Source of the DNA: Nitrososphaerales archaeon
GTDB lineage: Archaea > Thermoproteota > Nitrososphaeria > Nitrososphaerales > Gagatemarchaeaceae
Assembly (NCBI GenBank): GCA_014874415.1
Contig: JACWAI010000092.1
Span: 1-36,138, forward strand
Length of the DNA: 36,138 bases
Direction: 5' to 3'
Every line of letters begins with the position of its first letter. Position 1 is the first letter of the stretch. Below are positions 6,883 through 15,388 of this stretch, piece after piece. The translations under genes were made by a program, and so were the position numbers. A model generated the notes under the pieces. It saw nothing but the letters and a program-made list of their open reading frames with translations, searched no databases and was not told where the DNA came from.

Positions 6883-7430
6883 GTCATCTTCGTCCCCCCT
6901 GCCGCCTTCAGGAGCTTGGTCCCGATGTCGTCCGTCATGGTGTCCCTGGTCTCGACCGTAAACGAGAAGGTCTCGGTTGCCTTTGCCCTCAGCTCGTTGA
7001 GCAGGTCGTCGTCCAGCCTTTCGTGCACCACAGCTAGCATCGGCCGACCCGAATCGATGCACTTTCGGACGGCTCTCCTGAATTCAGGGCTCACCAGCTC
7101 CATGGGGCCCACCTCGTCAATGACAATGACCTCGGACGATGAGGACGCCGCTTCGAGCCCTTCGGCACCGATGGCTGCGAGGTCGGCCAGGTTCACCCGG
7201 TACCTCCCCACCCGGGGCCCGATCTTGGTCGAGGTCGAAGCGAGCTCACCGGTCCTCCCCGACGTCAAGTCCCTGACTTCGAAACCGACCCGTGCGCCCC
7301 CGGACCTCCTTTCGGAGGTCGAGCACCCCCCGACGATCACTCCAGCGCTCTTGAGCCTCAGGACGACCTTGGATACGGCGGTCGACTTCCCCACCCCCGG
7401 CGGACCAGTGACGAGCCAAATGCCCGACAT
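6879..7430 (-). CDS. THEP1-like nucleoside-triphosphatase
   Basis: This is a P-loop NTPase of the THEP1/NTPase_1 family. Known members hydrolyse ATP and GTP in vitro, but their physiological role is unclear. From the ATG at 7430 the protein is 183 residues. The Walker A GPPGVGKST lies at 9-17, the family strand GGCSTSERRSGGARVGFEV follows, and the Walker B is VIVIDEVGPMEL (about 99-110). A longer frame exists upstream, but it has no family sequence, and this ATG places the P-loop at the expected distance. It is divergent from trm1, and its stop overlaps a small downstream ORF. Confidence 0.88.
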   Translation of the reverse strand: MSGIWLVTGPPGVGKSTAVSKVVLRLKSAGVIVGGCSTSERRSGGARVGFEVRDLTSGRTGELASTSTKIGPRVGRYRVNLADLAAIGAEGLEAASSSSEVIVIDEVGPMELVSPEFRRAVRKCIDSGRPMLAVVHERLDDDLLNELRAKATETFSFTVETRDTMTDDIGTKLLKAAGGTKMT

Positions 7431-7502
7431 TTGGGAACCCCCTACTGAGAGAGACATAGATGAATGTGTACGTCCCCTGCTTGGATGTCCACCCTGGAAT
7501 TG

Positions 7503-7508
7503 TTTAAC
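7503..7508 (+). promoter_or_regulatory. TATA-like box of trm1
   Basis: TTTAAC is centred about 30 nt before the ATG at 7536. This supports that start and a leaderless mRNA, rather than the upstream in-frame ATG at 7464. Confidence 0.5.
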
Positions 7509-7535
7509 AGAGCTCGGAAGGGCGGAAAGGTAGTC

Positions 7536-8717
7536 ATGAAGGTCGTCGAGCATCTAGAGGGGAGGACAAGGCTCGTGGTCCCCGCAGCCAGCCTGGCTTC
7601 TGACCCGCCTCCCACTTCGCCCGTGTTCTTCAACCCGGCTGCCAGGCTCAACAGGGACATCAGCGTGGCCGTGGCCGTGGCCTCAGGGGGTTCCAGCTTC
7701 TGCGATTCGATGGCCGGGGTCGGGGCGAGAGGGATCAGGATGGCGAGGGAAGCGGAGGGGGTCGAAGCGGTCACCCTCGTAGACTTCAATCGCGCAGCCC
7801 TGAAGGCCGCGAGACGGGCGGCCGTGCTCAACAGGGTTAGGCGAAAATGCGAGTTTGCAGAATCTGAAACCTCATCCTACCTGTCTTCCAGGTTCGGCCG
7901 GGACATGCGGTTCGATTCTGTGGACGTCGACCCCTTCGGGACGCCTGTGCGGTACCTGCAGGCAGCGGTCAGCGCCACGGCCGACGGCGGAGTCCTGTCG
8001 GCGACAGCCACCGACACGGCTGTGCTGTGCGGGGTGTACCCAAAGGTCTCGGAGAGGCGCTACGGCGCGACGCCGCTCAACAACCACTTTCATCACGAGA
8101 CGGCGATCAGGATACTGGCCGGGGCGATAGCTCGCCTCGGCGCCCACATCGACATCGGCGCTGAGCCTGTCGCCGCCCATGCGACTCGGCACTATGTCAG
8201 GGTCTACGTTCGCGTCGTCCCCGGGGCCTCCCGCGCCGATTCGGTGCTTGGGGAGCTCGGGTTCGTCTCCTGGTGCCCGGCCTGCGGCCACGCTTCGTCG
8301 TCCTCCGAGCCCCAGAGGCAGTGCGCTGTGTGCGACCGAAGGGCGAAGGTCGCGGGCCCCCTCTGGGTCGGCCGTCTGACCGAACCGAAGCTCGTCCAAG
8401 AAGCCGAGGGTGCCGCGCGCGAGAGGGGCCTGCTCGACGCGGCGTCGGTCCTGAATTCGTTGGTCGGGGAAGGCTATTTCCCGCCATGGAGCTACAGCAT
8501 CGAGCGGATCTGTTCGTCCCTGGGGGTAGCCAGCGTGCCTGAGGCCTCGGTTCGACGCCGCCTGAAGGAAGGCGGCCATTCCGTGTTGAGGACGCCCTAC
8601 GAGACCACTGGAATCAAGACAGACGCAGAATACGGCGAGGTGCTGGCCGCAGTGAAGGAGTCGACCCCCGGAGGGCCCTTGGTGCGGACCCTCGCCCGAA
8701 GGAAGGGTGCCGGCTGA
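7536..8717 (+). CDS. trm1: tRNA (guanine26-N2)-dimethyltransferase
   Basis: Trm1 forms N2,N2-dimethylguanosine at position 26 of tRNAs using SAM. The 393-residue protein has the N-terminal PVFFNPAARLNRDISVAVA block, the SAM loop DSMAGVGARGIRMA (about 54-67) and VTLVDFNRAALKAA. The catalytic motif FDSVDVDPFGTPVRYLQAA (about 126-144) and the YGATPLNNHFHHE segment follow. A C-terminal zinc-binding region has CPACGH and CAVCDRR. The ATG at 7536 is preferred over a longer frame because the family starts just before the EGRTRLVVP strand, and because of the TATA spacing. Length is normal. Confidence 0.95.
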   Translation: MKVVEHLEGRTRLVVPAASLASDPPPTSPVFFNPAARLNRDISVAVAVASGGSSFCDSMAGVGARGIRMAREAEGVEAVTLVDFNRAALKAARRAAVLNRVRRKCEFAESETSSYLSSRFGRDMRFDSVDVDPFGTPVRYLQAAVSATADGGVLSATATDTAVLCGVYPKVSERRYGATPLNNHFHHETAIRILAGAIARLGAHIDIGAEPVAAHATRHYVRVYVRVVPGASRADSVLGELGFVSWCPACGHASSSSEPQRQCAVCDRRAKVAGPLWVGRLTEPKLVQEAEGAARERGLLDAASVLNSLVGEGYFPPWSYSIERICSSLGVASVPEASVRRRLKEGGHSVLRTPYETTGIKTDAEYGEVLAAVKESTPGGPLVRTLARRKGAG

Positions 8718-8766
8718 CGGATGTTCCCAAATGGTTTTATGAATTGGACCCGCCCAATCCTGCGTC

Positions 8767-9567
8767 ATGGGCGCAAAGCATGAAACGGCGGTCAGGGCAG
8801 GGCTGCTATCGGCGCTCCTAGCCTCGGCGGTCCTCCTGGGTGCAGTCCTCCCCCCCACCTTTCTTGCCGGCGGCGCCTTATCGTTCCAGAATCCAACCCC
8901 ACCCACCGGCCTCCTTCTGGTGAACGTGAGCATGTCACAGGACGGCGGACCCAGCACCCCGCTGGCCGGGGTCGACGTGGGGATATCGCAGTCCATCCTC
9001 CACGGGATCCGCCTCGCCCTGGCGACGAACGGGAGCGGCCAGGTAGGATTGCCACTGGAGCCGGGTCAGTACGCGGTCACAGCCAACGACTCGAGGTTCA
9101 GCCTGGAGACACTCGTGCAGGTGAACCAATCGGCCACCACCGAGCTGCGGGTGGTGGTCAATAGGACCGAATACCTCGCTTCTTTCGCAGATGCGGAGGG
9201 CGCGACCACTTCGGGACAGGTCAACACTTGGAACAGGCTGGTGGTGGCCGTCCCTCCCCCCGGCCTGATTGTCTTCCCATTCGGAGGGGGGGCCGTGGAA
9301 GCGATTCCTGTCGGGCAAAACTTGAACTCGAGTTCGCTCCCCACATTCGGGAAGGAGGTCTTCGTCCAGCCGTTCGTCCTCTATGGCGGTCCGTTGTCCC
9401 CCGGCGTGGAGACACCGGCCAGCGTCGTCTCCCAGGTCCAACGTTCAAGCCTGACCTGGCTCACCCTGCAGCCGCTGGAGACGCTGGACCTGGGCGGAGC
9501 GTCCTACCTCGCCATCGTAAGCTACGCTGCAGGAAGCTCCGTGAGTTACCAGGAGGGGGTTCGGTGA
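8767..9567 (+). CDS. Secreted protein of the MoxR cluster
   Basis: This 266-residue protein has a signal-peptide-like N-terminus: a basic start, then a hydrophobic stretch about residues 12-36 (LLSALLASAVLLGAVLPP). The rest is rich in S, T, G, V and N, with several N-x-S/T sites. It includes a carboxypeptidase-regulatory-like segment (PLAGVDVGISQ through LPLEPGQYAVTAND). No C-terminal anchor is seen. I do not recognise a named family. It is the first gene of a six-gene run and probably supplies an extracellular partner for the membrane proteins encoded downstream. A TATA-like GGTTTTATGAA sits about 31 nt upstream. Confidence 0.75.
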   Translation: MGAKHETAVRAGLLSALLASAVLLGAVLPPTFLAGGALSFQNPTPPTGLLLVNVSMSQDGGPSTPLAGVDVGISQSILHGIRLALATNGSGQVGLPLEPGQYAVTANDSRFSLETLVQVNQSATTELRVVVNRTEYLASFADAEGATTSGQVNTWNRLVVAVPPPGLIVFPFGGGAVEAIPVGQNLNSSSLPTFGKEVFVQPFVLYGGPLSPGVETPASVVSQVQRSSLTWLTLQPLETLDLGGASYLAIVSYAAGSSVSYQEGVR

Positions 9568-9576
9568 GCAAACCCT

Positions 9577-9927
9577 ATGGTTGACTGGACCATCTACGCC
9601 CTGGCTGGGCTCGACGTCACCCTGTACTCGCTGCTGGCGTACCAGGTGCTCGGTCCGAAGCTTGCCGGGCAGGTCAGGGCCGGGAGCCTATCGGAGGCGT
9701 TCGTGATCCTGGGCAACGAGCTGCGGAGCGCCGTCCCCGGGATTCCCAGGGGGTCCACATGGAAGGAGGCCATCCGCCAGGCCCAGGGCCTGGGCCTCGA
9801 TGTCGACTGGCGGGAAGTCGGGAGGGAGGTCGACTCCTACGAGGCGTACAGGTTCGGGAGGGGAGACCAGCCGGCCGAGTACGGCGAAGTGCTTGCACTG
9901 GCGAGGGAGCTGAAGCGGGCCAGATGA
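9577..9927 (+). CDS. Small membrane-anchored protein with DUF4129-like C-terminus
   Basis: The 116-residue protein starts with a hydrophobic helix (YALAGLDVTLYSLLAYQVLG). A cytoplasmic-looking domain follows, with a helix containing TWKEAIRQAQ and the ending DSYEAYRFG...EYGEVLALARELK. That ending resembles the C-terminal domain of DUF4129 proteins, where a Y-E-x2-RFG-like motif is usual. Such proteins usually carry their extracellular part in the same chain. Here that part could be the preceding secreted protein, 9 bp upstream, so a split DUF4129 protein is plausible (inference). The stop overlaps the moxR ATG. Confidence 0.6.
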   Translation: MVDWTIYALAGLDVTLYSLLAYQVLGPKLAGQVRAGSLSEAFVILGNELRSAVPGIPRGSTWKEAIRQAQGLGLDVDWREVGREVDSYEAYRFGRGDQPAEYGEVLALARELKRAR

Positions 9928-10859
9928 TGGACAGCGTCGCGGCCAGAATCAACGAAGAGACTTCGAAGGTGGTCATCGGCAGGGAATCGGAGACGAGGAT
10001 GATCCTGGAGTGCCTCCTGGCGAGGGGGCACGTCCTGCTCGAAGGGGTCCCCGGGGTTTCAAAGACCCTGCTCGCAAGGGCGTTCGCGAAGTGCATAGGT
10101 CTCGAATTCAAGCGCGTCCAGTTCACCCCTGACATGCTCCCCCTCGACATAGTCGGGGGGTTCGTCTTCAACCAGGACAAGAGGGAGTTCGAATTCAGGA
10201 AGGGTCCGGTCTTCACGAACATCCTGCTCGCAGACGAGGTGAACCGGGCCCCTCCCAAGGTCCAGAGCGCGCTCCTGGAAGCGATGCAGGAGTTGCAGGT
10301 CACCGTGGAGGGGCACACCGAGCTGCTCCCTTCCCCGCTGCTGGTGCTGGGGACAGAGAACCCGGTCGAATTCCAAGGGATCTATCCGCTCCCCGAAGGC
10401 CAGCTCGACAGGTTCATGATGAAGGTCGTCTTCGCCTATCAGAGCGTGGAGGTGGAGACGGACGTCCTCCGGCGGAACCTGGGGGAGCTGGACCTGACCC
10501 AGGTCAGGGAGGTGGTGGGGAACGGAGAGCTCCGGCGGCTCATTTCGGAAGTCCAGGAGGTGTATGTCGCGGAAGAAGTCCTGACGTATCTCGCCAACCT
10601 CGCGAAGGCCCTCAGGAAGGACGAAAGGCTGGACCTGGGGCCCAGCCCCAGGGCGATGGTCCAGCTGCTTCACTGCGCCCAGGCGCGGGCCGCTCTGGAG
10701 GGGAGGGATTTCGTCACCCCCGACGACATCAAGAGCAGGGCAGGTCCTGTCCTTGTCCACAGGCTCCGGCTCGGGCGGGCCGCAGTCCTGAAGGGGTCGG
10801 CGGACGGAACTTCACAGGTGGTTGAGGAAGTCCTTCGGATGGTCGAGCCTCCAAGATGA
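9924..10859 (+). CDS. MoxR-family AAA+ ATPase
   Basis: MoxR ATPases act as chaperones that assemble or activate membrane and metal-binding complexes, usually with a DUF58/VWA partner. The 311-residue protein has the Walker A GVPGVSKT (about 45-52), the Walker B NILLADEVNRAPPKVQSALLEAM (about 103-125), sensor 1 LGTENPVEFQGIYPLPE, the arginine-finger region GQLDRFMM, and the sensor 2/lid GPSPRAMVQLLHCAQARA. The start ATG at 9924 (with a second ATG directly after) overlaps the previous stop. A longer upstream extension is rejected because it covers the preceding gene. The stop overlaps the DUF58 start (ATGA). Confidence 0.95.
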   Translation: MMDSVAARINEETSKVVIGRESETRMILECLLARGHVLLEGVPGVSKTLLARAFAKCIGLEFKRVQFTPDMLPLDIVGGFVFNQDKREFEFRKGPVFTNILLADEVNRAPPKVQSALLEAMQELQVTVEGHTELLPSPLLVLGTENPVEFQGIYPLPEGQLDRFMMKVVFAYQSVEVETDVLRRNLGELDLTQVREVVGNGELRRLISEVQEVYVAEEVLTYLANLAKALRKDERLDLGPSPRAMVQLLHCAQARAALEGRDFVTPDDIKSRAGPVLVHRLRLGRAAVLKGSADGTSQVVEEVLRMVEPPR

Positions 10860-11953
10860 GGCTGACGAAGCTGGGGCGGGACTACCAGCTGGCGCTGGTG
10901 CTGCTTTCGACCGCCGCGCTGGTCATGGGGGAGGCGCTTCTCGCCGCACTCGCCCTCGCGATGGCCTTCGCCTCGCTCATTTCGCTGGCGCTGCTGAAGG
11001 TCAGGGCCCCCGCCAAAGTGCTGGCCAGGGCCAGGGAGCCGAGCGTCAGGGTCTTCAAAGGCGAAGAAGGCGGGACGCTCCTCGAAGTCCCCGGCCTTGG
11101 TGGGAGATGGGCCAGGGTCGAGATCGAATCCGTCGACGTGGATGGGCCGGTGGAGGCCAGGGTCATACCGAGGGGCGACGACGAATTCGAGGTCCTCCTG
11201 AAACCAGCCTCGGCCGGGAGGTTCACGAAAGCTTCGGTGCGGCTCGGTCTCCAGGATGCGATCGGCCTCTTCAGAACAGGACGGAGCGCGGAACTTGCGG
11301 GCCTGCGCGTCGATTCGTTGCCTCTCTCCCTCCTCGCCCCGAGGCGAAGGGCGTTCGTCCCACCGCTGGTGGTGGGCGAGAGCCCTGCAGGGATGGCAGG
11401 GAAGGGGCAGGAGTTCTACGGTATCGAGGTCTACAACGAGAGGTCAGAGAGCAGGGACATAATGTGGAAGAAGGCCGCCAGGGAGCCTGACAGGCCCCTG
11501 CTGGCCAGGGTGAGGGAGGCGAACGCCCCGGAGTCCGTGGCCGTGGTCGTCGTTCGCGGCGAACTCGGCGAAGAGACCAGGGTACGGTCGGTGGACCTTC
11601 AATGCGAGGCGCTCGGGATGATCAGCAGGGCCCTCCTTCTCGCCGGCGTCCGCTGCGACATCGTGCCCCCTGATGGGAAGGTATTGGGGGCCGAGACGGA
11701 CGGGGACCTCGTCGAGGCGATCATGGAGTCGTCGTCCCCGAGCCGAGCCGGGGACGGGGAAGGAGCCAGGCTCGGCGGGCTCAAGATTTACCTTGTCGTG
11801 GGCGAGGCTGGGGATGGCCCCTGGGTCTACCCGTCGAGAGACCCTGCGGTCTTCATAGGGAGAGGGGGGTCCCACCACGACGACCGCCTGTCCGCAGACT
11901 TCACCGGGGCCGAGGACCTCACACGCATGGTCAACATGGTGCTCGGCAGATGA
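10856..11953 (+). CDS. DUF58 protein
   Basis: DUF58 proteins are the usual partners of MoxR ATPases. This 365-residue copy has two N-terminal hydrophobic helices (about 13-48), an extracytoplasmic-type beta domain, and the DUF58 signature GQEFYGIEVYNERSESRDIMWKKAARE (about 183-209). A von Willebrand-like fold follows, without a clear DxSxS metal site (AVVVVRGELGEET). The C-terminal part has KIYLVVGEAGDGP and ends in ADFTGAEDLTRMVNMV. It overlaps moxR and the next gene by 4 nt each, so the cluster is probably one transcript. Confidence 0.9.
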   Translation: MRLTKLGRDYQLALVLLSTAALVMGEALLAALALAMAFASLISLALLKVRAPAKVLARAREPSVRVFKGEEGGTLLEVPGLGGRWARVEIESVDVDGPVEARVIPRGDDEFEVLLKPASAGRFTKASVRLGLQDAIGLFRTGRSAELAGLRVDSLPLSLLAPRRRAFVPPLVVGESPAGMAGKGQEFYGIEVYNERSESRDIMWKKAAREPDRPLLARVREANAPESVAVVVVRGELGEETRVRSVDLQCEALGMISRALLLAGVRCDIVPPDGKVLGAETDGDLVEAIMESSSPSRAGDGEGARLGGLKIYLVVGEAGDGPWVYPSRDPAVFIGRGGSHHDDRLSADFTGAEDLTRMVNMVLGR

Positions 11954-12735
11954 AGCAGCCCTGGGATTCGGCCGTCGCTTTCGGGGGAGGGGTCTCCCTC
12001 GGCCTGCCCTTCGCGGCTGCCGCCCTCATCATTCTCGAGAACCCCGGGCTGTATCCTTCCGACCCCGTCGGCCAGGCCGTGTTCGCCTTCATGGCGGCGA
12101 GAGTTGCCGCCTATCTGGCGGTCACCAGGCTGAGGCGCATGAGCCTTGGGGCTCTGATTGTCTTCTTCTCCGCCGACGTCCTTCTCTTCCTTGCGGCGTC
12201 GGTCGCGTCCCTGGCGACAGGGGACCCTGCGCCCGGGGCCTTCGCGGGGTCTTTCCTGTCTGCCTGGCTCTCGTCAGGGCTTGTGGTCTTTCCCGGCGTG
12301 GTCGCCTTCGCCATCGCCCGGTCGATGAGTGAAAGGGGGAGGCTTTCCCGGATCCTCCCCGCAGCGGCGCTCTCCTTCGGAGTCTCGAGCCTGGTCTTCG
12401 AAGGGTTGGGGAGCGGCCCCCAGACCGGGGGGCTCGGGCAGGTCGCCTACCTCACAGTCGCGGTGCTGAGGAGGCCAGTGGCACCCGGTCCCCTGCAGTC
12501 ATCTCTTCTCTACGCCGGCGGTGTAATCCTTTTCGCCTCGCTGGCGGCCTACGCTTTCACGGGAGCTGGGGGTTCTGGTAAGATGCTGACGGCACGGCTC
12601 GGAGTCGGCGTGGCCGCGGCTGCTGCGGTGTTGGGATGGGTCGTGTGGGCTCCTCCCCTCGGGGCCTTGGTGACACTCGGCCTCCCTGCAGGGGCGATAG
12701 CGACCGGGATATGGTTGATGACGCGTGAAACCTAG
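11950..12735 (+). CDS. Polytopic membrane protein of the MoxR cluster
   Basis: The 261-residue product has about seven or eight hydrophobic segments, for example SLGLPFAAAALIIL, LGALIVFFSADVLLFLAASVA, SAWLSSGLVVFPGVVAFAIA and ILFASLAAYAFTG. Short loops and few charged residues separate them. I recognise no named family. Its position between the DUF58 gene and a large anchored surface protein, with a 4-nt overlap upstream and an 11-nt overlap downstream, suggests it is the membrane component of the complex acted on by MoxR (inference). Confidence 0.75.
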   Translation: MKQPWDSAVAFGGGVSLGLPFAAAALIILENPGLYPSDPVGQAVFAFMAARVAAYLAVTRLRRMSLGALIVFFSADVLLFLAASVASLATGDPAPGAFAGSFLSAWLSSGLVVFPGVVAFAIARSMSERGRLSRILPAAALSFGVSSLVFEGLGSGPQTGGLGQVAYLTVAVLRRPVAPGPLQSSLLYAGGVILFASLAAYAFTGAGGSGKMLTARLGVGVAAAAAVLGWVVWAPPLGALVTLGLPAGAIATGIWLMTRET

Positions 12736-14362
12736 AGCCCTGGCCGCGCCCTTCGTCATCGCCCTGCTCGGGGTTCCTCTTCTTCTCGCTGCGCCAGCGG
12801 CCGCGTCTGCGCAACCTCCGTTCGACCTGGGCTGGGGCCCCTCGACGATGTTTCCAGCGACCGGGGGTACCCCTGTCTACTCCGTCGGGGATCAGCTTTG
12901 GCTAAGGTCACACTTCCAGGGAGATGTCACCATCAGCGTCGCGCCCGTATTCTCGAGCTCCACCTCCGTCTCCATGCTGATCCCCCCTGATACGCCGACG
13001 ATGGTCATGCGTTTCAACGGGTCCGAGCCCGAGGGATTGTGGACGCTGAAAGCTGCCAACACGTCGACCCCTCCCCTATTCTTCGACGTCAGCTTCGCAG
13101 CCAGCGACTCGGCCAACCTGACGATTTCGGGGCACAGGCTGGAACAGGGGTCGCTGGCTTTGAACTTCTCGACTGCGGCCGGATTCCCCTTCTATGACGG
13201 GCAGGCATGCGTCCTGGGGGTGAATGGTCCCTCTACCGCCACCATTCAGGTTCCGCCGGCGGCTGGCACCGGGTCCGTCTACCTCCAGCGCAACGGGACA
13301 ACTCTGACGGCGACGACGGCAGGGACGAACCAGAACTTCTCCTTCTCGGCGGAGCTTTACTACTCCTACTCGTTCCTGAGCCCGAATTCGACCGATACCC
13401 TCGTCTCCCGGAGCGTCAGAGTGGCTGTCTCGGACTCTGTCACGCTCGGAGGGACTCGGTTGCCGACGTCGCTAAGCCTCGAATCTGACACGCCGATGCG
13501 GCCGGGGACCTATGACCTGCGGGCGTTCTTCGAGGGCCAGGGGGGCCTGGCTCTGGCTTCTACCGAGGTAATCATCCCGGCCAGCGGCCCCTGGGTCTGG
13601 ATTGGCGCCTGCCAGGAAACGCCTGTCTATTCGAACGACTTCAGCCTGACCGCCTCTCTGAAGGACCCCGCCACCTGGCCCGGCACGGTCTGGCTGACCT
13701 ACAAGGTGTACGGGGTGGAGGGATTCGCCGAAGTCCCGGTCGGGCTCAACCTCGCTTCGGTCTCCTTCCTCGGAGAGCCGTGGGGGGTCAGGCTCTCCTC
13801 GTACACCTTCAGCTCCAATGCGTCGTCTGCAGGACCGGAACTCGATGTGAGCAACGGGACCGTCTACATGATAATGAAGTCCTCCCCGGTGACGCTCAAC
13901 TACACCCTCGGGCTCGGCGGCAGGGACCTCTTCTCTGGCATGGTGGGCCCTATCCTGCCGTTCACCGCTTCCACTGTGCGCATAGACGTCTCCAGGCTGA
14001 CGGTCATATACTTCGCAGCGGGGAAGCCCTATGCCGGCGGAAATGTTTCGATATCCGACGCCAAGGGAGAGCTCGCCTCCTCACCCACTGGCGCATCTGG
14101 GAGCGCTGTCTTCTACCTCCCGGCCGGCGCCTACAACATAACCGCCTCGGGGGGAGGTGGTTCAACAAGCCGGTCTGTCTCTTTGGCGCCTCAGGCGGAC
14201 CTGTCTGTGGACATCGGAGACATGCCGACAGGAGAGAACTCCCAGCCCTTGATGCTGGGACTCCTGGTCGCGGCAACTGTGGCGGCTCTGGCGAACGTCT
14301 CCCTGCTGGTCAGGGGGTGGAGGAAGCGCCGGGGGCTGTCCGGCTCCCGGGGCCTACGCTAG
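12725..14362 (+). CDS. Large surface protein with signal peptide and C-terminal anchor
   Basis: The 545-residue protein starts at GTG 12725. It has a signal peptide (about 6-29, FVIALLGVPLLLAAPAAASA) and a long S/T/N-rich beta-type ectodomain with many potential N-glycosylation sites. Near residues 430-490 there is a carboxypeptidase-like repeat (GKPYAGGNVSISD through PAGAYNITASGGGG). One C-terminal membrane helix (MLGLLVAATVAALANVSLLV) is followed by a basic tail, giving an outside-facing type I topology. The family is not recognised. It is the last gene of the cluster. Its TAG stop shares CTAG (14359-14362) with the converging ftsJ gene. Confidence 0.8.
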   Translation: MKPRALAAPFVIALLGVPLLLAAPAAASAQPPFDLGWGPSTMFPATGGTPVYSVGDQLWLRSHFQGDVTISVAPVFSSSTSVSMLIPPDTPTMVMRFNGSEPEGLWTLKAANTSTPPLFFDVSFAASDSANLTISGHRLEQGSLALNFSTAAGFPFYDGQACVLGVNGPSTATIQVPPAAGTGSVYLQRNGTTLTATTAGTNQNFSFSAELYYSYSFLSPNSTDTLVSRSVRVAVSDSVTLGGTRLPTSLSLESDTPMRPGTYDLRAFFEGQGGLALASTEVIIPASGPWVWIGACQETPVYSNDFSLTASLKDPATWPGTVWLTYKVYGVEGFAEVPVGLNLASVSFLGEPWGVRLSSYTFSSNASSAGPELDVSNGTVYMIMKSSPVTLNYTLGLGGRDLFSGMVGPILPFTASTVRIDVSRLTVIYFAAGKPYAGGNVSISDAKGELASSPTGASGSAVFYLPAGAYNITASGGGGSTSRSVSLAPQADLSVDIGDMPTGENSQPLMLGLLVAATVAALANVSLLVRGWRKRRGLSGSRGLR

Positions 14363-14970
14363 GGAATCCCGGCTACTTCCTTCATTACTTCGCAGAAGTA
14401 GTACAGCTCAGAGCTCGCGGTCCGGCTGGCCGACGGCTTCACGACTCGGACGGATTTGAAGCGCCTTCTGAACTCGTCTCTGACCTCCTGCGCCCTCTCT
14501 CCTTCGAAGAGCTTGCAGAAGAAGCCCCCTTTCTCCTTGAGCAGCAGGCGCGAAAGCTCGACGGACCTCAAGGTCAGGTCGACCTGCCTCGTCTGGTCGA
14601 GCTCCCAGACCCCGGTGACCGTGGGGGAGAGGTCGGACAGGACGACGTCCGCCTTCCCCCCGAGCGCTTCCTGGACTTTGGTCACCACCGCCGGATCGTT
14701 GATGTCCATCTTGATTGAGACCACGTTCTTCTCCTTCAGGCGTACCGGGCTGATGTCGACCCCGACCACGATCCCTGTCGGGCCGACCAGTTCCGAAGAG
14801 ACCTGCATCCAACCCCCAGGGGCCGAGCCCAGGTCGAGGACCCGCCCTCCTTCCCGGAGGAACCTGTACCTCTCGTTGGCCTCTATCAGCTTGAAGGCTG
14901 CCCGGCTCTTGTACCCCTGCTCCTTCGCCAGACGCCTGTAGAGGTCCCTTCTTGCCTCGTTGAGCCTCAT
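14359..14970 (-). CDS. rlmE: RrmJ/FtsJ-like 2'-O-ribose methyltransferase (rRNA)
   Basis: FtsJ/RrmJ enzymes methylate the ribose of a 23S rRNA uridine using SAM. The 203-residue protein has the full K-D-K-E set: K27 in KSRAAFKLIE, D113 in LSDLSP, K153 in FFCKLFEG, and E188 in the SSELYYFC ending. The SAM loop is LDLGSAPGGW (45-54). It starts at an ATG overlapping the cdd stop (ATGA) and is the last gene of the long minus-strand run. It could act on another rRNA position or on tRNA, as some archaeal relatives do. Confidence 0.93.
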   Translation of the reverse strand: MRLNEARRDLYRRLAKEQGYKSRAAFKLIEANERYRFLREGGRVLDLGSAPGGWMQVSSELVGPTGIVVGVDISPVRLKEKNVVSIKMDINDPAVVTKVQEALGGKADVVLSDLSPTVTGVWELDQTRQVDLTLRSVELSRLLLKEKGGFFCKLFEGERAQEVRDEFRRRFKSVRVVKPSASRTASSELYYFCEVMKEVAGIP

Positions 14971-15377
14971 TTCTTCGAGAGCCCAGGGGGGTTGAAGTGG
15001 GCCGGAAGGAGGGACCCCGCCGTGCCGTCCTCCGAGAACCCGTCCAGGCCTCGCCTGAGGACCACCATGTTAGGGTTGAACTCAACCATCACCTGCCTGC
15101 AGGCGCCGCACGGCCTCGTGAATTCTTCGGACTTGCCCACCACGGCCACGGCAACTATCTTCCGAGCCCCCTCAGAGACGGCCTTGAATATGGCTGTCCG
15201 CTCGGCGCAGCACGAAAGCCCGTAGGACGCGTTCTCTATGTTGGCGCCAGAATAGATTGCCCCGTCCGATGCCAGCACAGCCGCACCGATCTTCACCCCA
15301 GAGTAGGGGGAATAGGCGCGGAGGCGAGCCTTCTTCGCCGCTTCCACTAGGGACCTTAGCCTTTCCTTTCCGACCAT
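14967..15377 (-). CDS. cdd: Cytidine deaminase
   Basis: This zinc enzyme converts cytidine and deoxycytidine to uridine forms in pyrimidine salvage. The 136-residue homotetrameric-type protein shows the substrate segment AYSPYSGVKIGAAVL (21-35), GANIENASYGLSCCAERTA with zinc ligand C57 and catalytic E59, and PCGACRQVMVEF with zinc ligands C90 and C93. The length is typical. The ATG at 15377 lies 11 nt after the tfeB stop, and the stop overlaps ftsJ. There is no special link to its neighbours beyond shared transcription. Confidence 0.95.
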   Translation of the reverse strand: MVGKERLRSLVEAAKKARLRAYSPYSGVKIGAAVLASDGAIYSGANIENASYGLSCCAERTAIFKAVSEGARKIVAVAVVGKSEEFTRPCGACRQVMVEFNPNMVVLRRGLDGFSEDGTAGSLLPAHFNPPGLSKK

Positions 15378-15388
15378 AGTACGAAGGC

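Noticed and set aside
7464-7535. Longer trm1 start at the ATG at 7464
   Set aside because: The extra 24 residues match nothing in the family, and the TATA-like box would lie inside the coding region. The ATG at 7536 fits both.
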